A model generated the notes under the pieces. That model had not been told where the DNA came from. It did no database searches and worked only from the letters and a program-made list of their open reading frames with translations. This document shows positions 34,710-40,321 of a DNA stretch of 40,321 nucleotides, piece after piece. Each line of letters opens with the position of its first letter. The first letter of the stretch is position 1. A program made the translations under genes and the position numbers. Origin of the DNA: Kamptonema sp. UHCC 0994. GTDB taxonomy: Bacteria > Cyanobacteriota > Cyanobacteriia > Cyanobacteriales > Microcoleaceae. Where the stretch lies: positions 1 through 40,321 of the forward strand of contig NZ_JARFTR010000172.1 in assembly GCF_029167235.1 (NCBI RefSeq), given 5' to 3'.

Positions 34710-35146
34710 GGCTGATTCCCTGTTCTGAGTGTTGAATATAAGGCTTAATAAAACTTTTGGAACTTCTTAATATGCTGTCAATCTGGATCGAGTTTCATAA
34801 GTCTATTAATCTAGGTTATTCATGTAAATTTTTCTTTCTTAAGTATAATATCTCTTATTCTGAGAATTTTGTCTAGTAATTTAGTACGACTTCATCATAA
34901 ATTCATCTGATTAAGTATTTTCCACGACGGGGCTTTTTAATTTTATACTAGATACTAAGTAAACTTAACTAAGTAACCTAAATTGGTCGTGATTTCTTGA
35001 AAGCGGCTGCTACTCAATTCTCTTAAGTGATGGTGTCTGCGTGCAGAACGCCTCAACTCCTAACTCAAAGAACTGGTAAGCTAGATATAGCAGAAGGCAT
35101 AAGTAATGAGCAACTAATTTCTGCTATAGTTTTAAGATATTAATTT
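34710..35146. other. AT-rich divergent promoter region
   Basis: 437 bases without a gene between the PEP-CTERM gene (leftward) and the DUF1350 gene (rightward). The middle is strongly AT-rich with several possible minus-10 elements, so no promoter can be assigned. An inverted repeat TATAGCAGAA/TTCTGCTATA occurs at 35086-35128. Confidence 0.5.
35086..35128. repeat. TATAGCAGAA inverted repeat before the DUF1350 gene
   Basis: TATAGCAGAA (35086-35095) and TTCTGCTATA (35119-35128) are perfect complements around a 23-nt loop. The arm motif also occurs upstream of cpcE (near 14897). It is likely a dispersed short repeat. Confidence 0.65.
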
Positions 35147-35908
35147 ATGGACTGGCAAGAAATTTCTGGGAACTGGGTATTAATTCCGCCGCGACCTAGT
35201 GCGATCGTGCATTTTCTGGGGGGTGCTTTCGTCGCCACCGCACCACAATTGACTTATCGATGGCTATTGGAGGAATTAGCGGGACAAGGATATGCTGTGG
35301 TCGCTACACCATTTGTGAATACTTTAGATCATGTTGCGATCGCCCGCGATGTCCTCAACAAATTTGAAAACGCCCTCGATCGCTTGTACGCTACTAAAAC
35401 CCTAAGAAAGGCATACTTTCCCATCTACGGCATCGGACACAGCATGGGCTGCAAGTTACACCTATTAATCGGCAGTCTATTTGACGTAGAACGGGCAGGC
35501 AATATCTTGATTTCTTTTAACAATTATGCAGCCCGCGACGCAATCCCGATCGTAGAGCAAATATCGCCCGTCTTTAACGTTGAGTTTACACCTTCCCCTC
35601 AAGAAACCAATCGCCTAGTCCAAGAACACTATCAAATTCGGCGTAATCTCTTAGTCAAATTTGCCGATGACAACATCGATCAGAGCATACTGTTAGCAAA
35701 GTTACTCCAACCCCGCTTTCCCGGTATGGTTGCGATTCAGACAATGGCCGGCAACCACCAAACACCTTTGGGTCAAGATGTCAGTTGGCCTGTTGGTCAA
35801 GTTTTTACACCCCTAGACGCTATTGGCCAGTGGGTGAAACAACAAGTCTACCGGGAACTGAATCAGTTAAAACGGGAAATCCTGCGATGGCTTAATCCTC
35901 TTTCTTAG
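35147..35908 (+). CDS. DUF1350 family alpha/beta-hydrolase-like protein
   Basis: This 253-aa protein matches the DUF1350 family found in cyanobacteria and plastids. WVLIPPRPSAIVHFLGGAFV opens the fold, and a nucleophile-elbow-like segment GIGHSMGCKLHLLIG follows (Ser at the centre of GHSMG). Later motifs are SFNNYAARDAIP and the C-terminal MAGNHQTPLGQD with a histidine. This pattern suggests a serine hydrolase/lipase, but the reaction is not established. No signal peptide is apparent. The gene is preceded by a TATAGCAGAA inverted repeat and followed by a palindromic repeat cluster. Confidence 0.85.
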   Translation: MDWQEISGNWVLIPPRPSAIVHFLGGAFVATAPQLTYRWLLEELAGQGYAVVATPFVNTLDHVAIARDVLNKFENALDRLYATKTLRKAYFPIYGIGHSMGCKLHLLIGSLFDVERAGNILISFNNYAARDAIPIVEQISPVFNVEFTPSPQETNRLVQEHYQIRRNLLVKFADDNIDQSILLAKLLQPRFPGMVAIQTMAGNHQTPLGQDVSWPVGQVFTPLDAIGQWVKQQVYRELNQLKREILRWLNPLS

Positions 35909-35976
35909 AGCAGGGGAGATGGAGAGATGGGGAGCAGGGGAGCGGGGGAGGTCATTTCATGTGCGCTTACATCCTT

Positions 35977-36040
35977 GTCATTGCGAGCGAAGCGAAGCAA
36001 TCGCAAGGTTTTGAGATTGCTTCGCTTTGCTCGCAATGAC
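35977..36040. repeat. Full copy of the GTCATTGCGAGCG palindrome
   Basis: Arms at 35977-36002 and 36015-36040 (26 nt each, one mismatch) surround a 12-nt loop. It is the same element as at 1043-1106. It lies between DUF1350 and the anti-sigma gene, both of which end here, so it could form a bidirectional terminator. Confidence 0.85.
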
Positions 36041-36136
36041 AGATGGCAAGTAAAATTTGCCGAACATGATATAAATTATCCTCCCCCCATCCTTACCATC
36101 TCTCCCATCTCCTCCGCCCCCCTGCTACCTCTCTCT

Positions 36137-36598
36137 TCATCCTTCATCAGGCCAATAACGTTTGACGATCGCTAGACAATTCCGGTTGTCGGTAGTAGGG
36201 GTATAACTAAGACTATCGGCTATATCCTTCATCAGTTTTAGACCCCGGCCGCCACCAGAAGACGTATCTACTCGATCCGAGAGCCCTCTGATTTTCTCTT
36301 CCAAATCAAAGTGTGGGCCGCAATCCCAGACTTTAATCTCTAAATGTTCGGAAAACAGGGCTACCTCAATGTCAATAGGAGTGTCCGGCGGTTTGCCTTT
36401 GTGAGCATGGCGAACCGCATTGGTGAAACCCTCAGCTAAAGCTAATTGACACCTGAGCCAAATACTTGTAGGAATCGGCGGCTGATGCAATTGGGCAAAC
36501 CAAGACAAAACGCGGTCTAATTCGCTCAGATCTGTGTTGACTTGGAGGTGGGCGTTACCCGGTACTGGCGATTTGTCGAAACTTTTTAATTCAACCAC
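36137..36598 (-). CDS. RsbW-like anti-sigma/serine kinase (HATPase_c)
   Basis: The 153-aa GHKL-ATPase has N-box LAEGFTNAVRHAHKG, G1 box WDCGPHFD and G2 box GGGRGLKLMKDIADSLSY. Such proteins phosphorylate a STAS antagonist on serine and bind either it or a target such as a sigma factor. A partner phosphatase gene (36788-37921) is divergent and a STAS gene (37978-38304) is close by, making a full partner-switching module. Filamentous cyanobacteria use such modules (e.g. the HmpU/V/W set for hormogonium development, or IcfG-type sets for carbon metabolism). Which one is present here cannot be told from the sequence. Confidence 0.88.
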   Translation of the reverse strand: MVELKSFDKSPVPGNAHLQVNTDLSELDRVLSWFAQLHQPPIPTSIWLRCQLALAEGFTNAVRHAHKGKPPDTPIDIEVALFSEHLEIKVWDCGPHFDLEEKIRGLSDRVDTSSGGGRGLKLMKDIADSLSYTPTTDNRNCLAIVKRYWPDEG

Positions 36599-36787
36599 GC
36601 TAAGCCACTAAAGTTATGCCGTATTTTAAATCAAGTTTAAGTCTAAATTGAGCGCGACCGTTGACTCGCTTAGCATTTAGCTCGACTGCTATCTTATTAG
36701 ACTATACTCAATTGTGGCAAGCGTGCTGAGTGAAGATATTGATTAACTACCCCCAGACCTTGAAAAACTTGTACTACCTGAGCCCCC

Positions 36788-37921
36788 ATGTTTCAAATTC
36801 TGGTTATTGACGACGACACTGCCGTTCAAGAGCTGCTGAGAAGAACCCTAAAAAAACAGGGTTATGAGGTTACGGTAGCGAGCAATGGCGAAGACGGTAT
36901 TACACAAGCTCAACAGTTGCGTCCAGCTCTGATCATTTGCGACTGGATTATGCCACGCCTGACGGGAATAGAGGTGTGCCGTCGAGTTAAGGCAAATCCA
37001 GATTTGTCAACTACTCAGTTCTTTTTGTTGACTTCGCTGGGATCGGTAGCCGATCGCGTTAAGGGTCTTGATGCTGGTGCAGATGATTTTATCTCTAAGC
37101 CGATTGAACTCAATGAGTTGCAGGCAAGAGTACGTGCTGGCCTGCGCTTACACCAGCTCAGCCGAGATTTACAAATTGCTAAGGGGTTACTGGAGGCTGA
37201 GTTGGCGGAGGCGGCTGAGTATGTGCGATCGCTTCTCCCCGATCCTTTCACTGAACCTGTTAGTGTTGAGGCAAAGTTCGTCCCTTCGAGGCAGTTAGGA
37301 GGGGATTGCTTTGACTATTTTTGGCTGGATGCTGATTCTTTGGCGATTTATCTGCTGGATGTGGCTGGACATGGTTTGAGGGCGGCACTGCCTTCTGTGG
37401 CAGTTTTGAATTTGCTGCGATCGCGAGCTATTCCTAATATTAACTACTACCAACCCAGTGAGGTTTTGCGATCGCTCAATACTACTTTTCAGATGAGCTA
37501 TCAAAATGACAAGTATTTTACAATGTGGTACGGCGTTTACAACCGCTCTCAGCGCCAGATAGTATATGCCAGCGGCGGTCATCCCCCTGCCATATTGGTA
37601 TCGACAGATGGGGGCATCGCCCAAGCGAAACGCCTGAAAACCCCCGGAATGCCAGTTGGGATGTTCCCTGATGCCGAATACCTTGATAATTCCTGTCATG
37701 TAGATGACTTGAGTACCCTGTATATCTTTAGTGACGGGGTTTATGAGATTCATCAACCTGATGGCACGATCTGGGGGCTTGATGCTTTTATCGACCTACT
37801 CACTACTCCTCACGGCAGAAACGCCGACGAGCTTGACCGGGTTTTTAACTACGTTCAAAATTTAAACGCCAAAGCTGCTTTTGACGATGATTGGTCTTTA
37901 CTCAAAGTCAACTTTGGCTAA
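36788..37921 (+). CDS. Response regulator with PP2C/SpoIIE phosphatase output (RsbU-like)
   Basis: The 377-aa protein has a receiver domain (1-125; D52 in CDWIMPRLTG) and a coiled-coil linker (about 128-152). A PP2C-type serine phosphatase domain covers about 160-375. Metal-binding aspartates are visible in GGDCFDYFWL, LLDVAGHGLRAALPS and FSDGVYEIHQ. It would dephosphorylate the STAS antagonist when its receiver is phosphorylated. It is divergent from the anti-sigma kinase gene by 189 bp and is followed by the convergent STAS gene. The kinase that feeds the receiver is not obvious; the two-component cluster at 19.5-25.6 kb is one option. HIP1 sites lie inside. Confidence 0.93.
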   Translation: MFQILVIDDDTAVQELLRRTLKKQGYEVTVASNGEDGITQAQQLRPALIICDWIMPRLTGIEVCRRVKANPDLSTTQFFLLTSLGSVADRVKGLDAGADDFISKPIELNELQARVRAGLRLHQLSRDLQIAKGLLEAELAEAAEYVRSLLPDPFTEPVSVEAKFVPSRQLGGDCFDYFWLDADSLAIYLLDVAGHGLRAALPSVAVLNLLRSRAIPNINYYQPSEVLRSLNTTFQMSYQNDKYFTMWYGVYNRSQRQIVYASGGHPPAILVSTDGGIAQAKRLKTPGMPVGMFPDAEYLDNSCHVDDLSTLYIFSDGVYEIHQPDGTIWGLDAFIDLLTTPHGRNADELDRVFNYVQNLNAKAAFDDDWSLLKVNFG

Positions 37922-37977
37922 ATTATCTCCCTTAGCACATCTTCGACAAATTTGCAAGCGGCTGTCACCTAAAAAGT

Positions 37978-38304
37978 TTAGGTGCTAGAGAGAATTTTGC
38001 TATTAAAAGCATCACGGCTGGGAAATATCTCGAAAACTCGATCCATGCTGGTGAGTTCAAACAAGATTCTGATTTGCTCGTTGATAGAACAGACTACCAG
38101 TTGGCTGCCGGCAGCGCGTACAGTTTTCAGCGCCAGGACTAAAGCGCCTAAGCCAGAACTATCCATAAATGTCACATCTTGGAAGTCTATTAACACCACA
38201 TCCGCCCCAGATTCCACTAGATCGCTAATCTCTTGGCGGAATTGACTTGCCTTTGTACCGTCTAAAATGCCGGAGGGCTGAATAATTTTAACTACAGGAC
38301 TCAT
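37978..38304 (-). CDS. STAS anti-sigma antagonist (RsbV-like)
   Basis: The 108-aa STAS protein has the phosphorylatable serine motif FQDVTFMDSSGLGALVLAL (Ser49 or Ser50). It has the usual SpoIIAA fold order, with IQPSGILDGTKASQF at the start. Phosphorylation by the kinase of 36137-36598 and dephosphorylation by the phosphatase of 36788-37921 would set its binding state. It is convergent with the phosphatase gene, 56 bp apart. Length is normal. Confidence 0.92.
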   Translation of the reverse strand: MSPVVKIIQPSGILDGTKASQFRQEISDLVESGADVVLIDFQDVTFMDSSGLGALVLALKTVRAAGSQLVVCSINEQIRILFELTSMDRVFEIFPSRDAFNSKILSST

Positions 38305-38458
38305 ATTTTCCAGGTGCTATATCCGATATCAGTAGCCAGATTACGTTAGTTTGACACTCCCAAGTCCAAAGACGCGGGATTTTTAATAACAACCTTTTTT
38401 AGGATCTATCCACAAAAAGCTTGATAATTAAATGCGGAGTCAGACAGCCATAATTCTA

Positions 38459-39115
38459 TCAAGTTTCGGGAACTTTGGAGGTAATGGGGCTGACTTTGGC
38501 GCGATGGAGGAGTTTGTCTCCTTGGCGATAGCCAGTGTAGCGCACTTTGACTGGTTCCCCTGACTGGGCGGTTCCTTCCATTAGCTGGTGAAATTGGGGG
38601 TTATAGGGAATGGATGTTCCGACTGTGGCGATCGCCTCTACTCCCCATTCCCGTAATAGTTGTTCGATTGGCCGTAATAAGGGAAGCAATTTTACTGCTG
38701 ATAACTGGGGATTTTCCTGAGCTTTACTTGCCGCAGTTGGCCATTGCAACATCCAAGATTCTAAAATCTGCAATGTTTGTTGCTGAAATTCTTGTATTAA
38801 AGTTTCTCGTTGCTGCTGCATCTGAGTTTGCAGGCGATCGTATTCCTCTGCTATTTCTGCCGATGCTGACTCCTGGGGCAATTCTACAGATCCAGGGGCA
38901 AAAGTTGCCAATAGCTCAGTAATAGAAATTTTCAAACCTTGACTAATTTTAATTAGCGTATCTGCTCGCATCTGCAAGGCTAAACCCCGCCGCAAACGGA
39001 TCAGATCGAGTTCAGAAACGCCAGTTGTCTGACTCAAAGCTTTCAAACTAGAAAACCCCGCCTGTTGCATCAGGCGTTGCAAATCGAGGGTGTAATCTGA
39101 AATTTTAACTGTCAC
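38459..39115 (-). CDS. XRE-HTH and GrpE-like fusion protein
   Basis: This 218-aa protein has an N-terminal XRE/Cro-type helix-turn-helix (about 8-70; SLKALSQTTGVSELDLIRLR, then ALQMRADTLIKISQGLKIS). A coiled coil (about 85-118; EEYDRLQTQMQQQRETLIQE) and a C-terminal GrpE-like head (about 160-215) follow. The head has VEAIATVGTSIPYNPQFHQL, then VRYTGYRQGDKLLHRAKVSP, matching the beta-domain of GrpE nucleotide-exchange factors. It may couple DnaK regulation to DNA binding, or use the HTH as a dimer module. It is too short to be the main GrpE. The combination is known in some cyanobacteria as an unannotated family, to the best of my recollection. Confidence 0.75.
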   Translation of the reverse strand: MTVKISDYTLDLQRLMQQAGFSSLKALSQTTGVSELDLIRLRRGLALQMRADTLIKISQGLKISITELLATFAPGSVELPQESASAEIAEEYDRLQTQMQQQRETLIQEFQQQTLQILESWMLQWPTAASKAQENPQLSAVKLLPLLRPIEQLLREWGVEAIATVGTSIPYNPQFHQLMEGTAQSGEPVKVRYTGYRQGDKLLHRAKVSPITSKVPET

Positions 39116-39151
39116 GCATTACCCCTCCATGAAACCTACTCAAATCTACTC

Positions 39152-39190
39152 TATAGAGTGGTGCGGGCATCTTGCCCGCACCACTCTATA
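39152..39190. repeat. 17-bp perfect hairpin with GTGCGGGC core
   Basis: Arms TATAGAGTGGTGCGGGC (39152-39168) and GCCCGCACCACTCTATA (39174-39190) pair perfectly over a 5-nt loop ATCTT. It lies between the dps gene stop and the HTH-GrpE start (both leftward). The GTGCGGGCATCTTGCCCGCAC core looks like a common cyanobacterial dispersed palindrome. It could terminate the dps transcript, although no T-run is seen. Confidence 0.8.
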
Positions 39191-39209
39191 ATGTCGAACT
39201 CAGCAAGCA

Positions 39210-39283
39210 AACAACTAACAGTTAACAGTTAACAACTAACAACTAACAGTTAACAGTTAACAGTTAACAGTTAACAACTAACA
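39210..39283. repeat. Heptamer array AACAGTT/AACAACT
   Basis: About ten 7-nt units (AACAGTT and AACAACT mixed) lie just downstream of the dps stop. They are the same family as the palindrome at the cpcF end and the hairpin after cpcC. Confidence 0.85.
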
Positions 39284-39287
39284 AATA

Positions 39288-39851
39288 TTACTTGTGCTTG
39301 GCTTTTTCTTTTTTTCCAGCCGCTTCCTCATCTTCTGAATGAATTTCTGATGGTTGCAGATGGGCTTCCAAGAACCATAACCGCTTGTCGATCGCCCGCG
39401 AGACTTCCGTGTATAAGTCAGCAGTGTCAGCATCGCCCCACTCTCCTGTCTTATCGATCGCATCCCGCAACAATTTGCCATAGGGAGCATAGCGATCGGC
39501 TAAGGCGGTGACGTGGGATTTACCATCAATAATGTCGAAGGGATACTCTGACAAGCTCGACTCTGTGGCGGCGACGCGGGCTGTCCCCAAGGCCAACCCG
39601 CCCAAAGCTGTGATCCTTTCGGCAAACATATCGACGTACTCTTCTAGTTCTCCTGCCATTTCGTCAAATAGCAAGTGCAACTGGTAAAAATCCATGCCTT
39701 TTACGTTCCAGTGGGCTTGCTTGACTTGAGTTTTCAAGTCCAGCGTAGTTGCCAAAGTTTCGTTGAGAATCCCAACAAGTTTAGTGCGCGTTTCTGCGGA
39801 CAAATCGATGCGAGTTGGGTAAAGGGGTTGTTTGTGGTTGTTCTTACTCAT
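39288..39851 (-). CDS. dps: Dps-family DNA-protecting ferritin
   Basis: The 187-aa protein is a four-helix Dps. Ferroxidase-site ligands typical of the family are visible: H47 (QAHWNVKG), H59 and D63 (QLHLLFDEMAGELE), D74 and E78 (YVDMFAERITALGG). It would form a dodecamer, oxidise Fe2+ with H2O2 and protect DNA. The lysine-rich C-terminal tail (AAGKKEKAKHK) could bind DNA. The stop is followed by a heptamer array. Upstream, in the same orientation, lies the sulfiredoxin exon, another peroxide-stress gene. Confidence 0.94.
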   Translation of the reverse strand: MSKNNHKQPLYPTRIDLSAETRTKLVGILNETLATTLDLKTQVKQAHWNVKGMDFYQLHLLFDEMAGELEEYVDMFAERITALGGLALGTARVAATESSLSEYPFDIIDGKSHVTALADRYAPYGKLLRDAIDKTGEWGDADTADLYTEVSRAIDKRLWFLEAHLQPSEIHSEDEEAAGKKEKAKHK

Positions 39852-39948
39852 TATGTTTGTGTCAAGTTAATTGTAATTAGAGAAATTTTAGAAAAAATTG
39901 GCGACAGAAGCATCTGCTAAAAGGATGAGCTGGCTTTGTCAAAACCTT

Positions 39949-40195
39949 TTAGGCTAGGTGCATCTGCAAAACAGAGTGAGGGGCCCGGCGGACTTTGCAG
40001 CGGATGGTTTCAAGACCGAGGCGATCGCAAGCTTCGTATCGGTGGCAACCTGAGAAGCCGTAATACTTGCCATCTACTTCTAGCACGTCGATTGGCTCTT
40101 TTAATCCTACCTCACGGATGGATTCCATTAGGGCGGCGACTTTGGTTTGGTCGTTGACTCGCGGTAGGGGGCGGCGAATCTGTTTAATAGGTATT
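39949..40195 (-). CDS. srxA: Sulfiredoxin, 3' exon (partial; upstream part separated by a group II intron)
   Basis: Reading leftward from 40195, one base plus 81 codons and a TAA encode PIKQIRRPLPRVNDQTKVAA through KEPIDVLEVDGKYYGFSGCH to RAPHSVLQMHLA. This is the sulfiredoxin (ParB-like fold) core. The catalytic Cys is in GFSGCHRYEA, and the RRPLPR and PIDVL motifs are present. Sulfiredoxin reduces over-oxidised (sulfinic) peroxiredoxin with ATP. The usual N-terminus (Met plus a few residues before IPIKQIRRP) is missing. In its place the sequence changes to an intron end, with stops in frame further upstream. The first exon base A would complete a GAA or similar codon from exon 1. Without splicing there is no start codon. 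Confidence 0.88.
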
Positions 40196-40321
40196 GTTAG
40201 AGTCGATAGAAGCCTTGCGACTTTTACCTCTCCTTCAGAACCGGACGTGAGACTTTCACCTCATCCGGCTCCTCAATAATTCCACCCTTGTCATGGGTAC
40301 GATTCAAGACCAACTCTCAGG
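40196..40321 (-). mobile_element. 3' end of a group II intron within srxA
   Basis: On the minus strand, domain V (40238-40271) is followed by a domain VI hairpin (about 40203-40235; AAGTC-GCAA-GGCTT with a bulged A region CTATCGA). The intron ends CTCTAAC at 40196, i.e. the AY-type 3' splice site, directly joined to the srxA exon. The 5' portion, including any maturase, continues past the window. In the part visible upstream of domain V no long open frame is seen, only a short one ending in TGA. Confidence 0.85.
40238..40271 (-). ncRNA. Group II intron domain V
   Basis: The 34-nt minus-strand sequence starts GAGCCGGATGAGGTGAAAG and ends in a TCCGGTTC that pairs with GAGCCGGA. Above a 2-nt bulge, TGAGGT-GAAA-GTCTCA closes with a GNRA tetraloop. 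It has the AGC catalytic triad, the canonical length and the stem layout of bacterial group II introns. Confidence 0.9.

Noticed and set aside
37295-37756. 153-codon minus-strand frame within the PP2C gene
   Set aside because: It is antisense to a clear phosphatase domain and lacks any family feature.
39936-40279. Two plus-strand frames of about 70 codons at the right end
   Set aside because: They are antisense to the sulfiredoxin exon and group II intron.

Overview
The window comes from a cyanobacterium, most likely a filamentous one of the Oscillatoria/Microcoleus/Phormidium kind (the genus is inference). The evidence is a phycocyanin operon (cpcBACDEF), the photosystem II assembly factor Psb27, dense HIP1 sites (GCGATCGC), many 7-nt tandem repeats of the STRR type, dispersed palindromes, and typical cyanobacterial families (DUF1350, DUF2103, Ycf46-like AAA, AAA_35, PEP-CTERM).

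Layout. 1-5.7 kb: a 2-oxoglutarate/Fe dioxygenase, a tandem/palindromic repeat cluster, the C-terminal scrap of a DNA methyltransferase, two DUF2382 stress-type proteins, a secreted GH10-like protein and psb27. 5.8-10 kb: recF, carrying an in-frame heptamer-repeat insertion, and a Ca2+-type P-ATPase. 10.3-11.3 kb: an internally deleted IS605-type TnpB. 11.3-16.5 kb: a long leader and the cpc operon, encoding rod phycocyanin subunits, rod linkers and the CpcE/F lyase, with a strong hairpin after cpcA and a GTG-started cpcC. 16.5-19.5 kb: a DUF2103 gene and an 831-aa multi-repeat, putatively exported protein of unusual architecture. 19.6-25.6 kb: four co-oriented two-component genes (three histidine kinases and one response regulator with a dead kinase-dimerisation domain).

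25.9-33.5 kb: an ABM-like protein, a secreted SH3b protein, then a tight minus-strand cluster of LuxR-HTH/TIR/AAA_35 ATPase, second AAA_35 ATPase and a stand-alone cas6, without any CRISPR array or other cas gene. A small secreted protein, a Ycf46-like AAA ATPase and a DUF2470 protein follow. 33.9-40.3 kb: a PEP-CTERM protein, a DUF1350 hydrolase, an RsbW/RsbU/RsbV-like partner-switching module, an XRE-HTH/GrpE fusion, a Dps ferritin, and the 3' exon of a sulfiredoxin gene cut by a group II intron whose 3' end (domains V and VI) lies at the right edge.

The most interesting points are the TIR/AAA_35/AAA_35/cas6 putative operon, the group II intron that appears to split srxA after a few codons, the 831-aa protein, and heptamer repeats acting as coding sequence in recF and at gene ends. 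All functional calls are from reading translations and motifs by eye; no database search was run.
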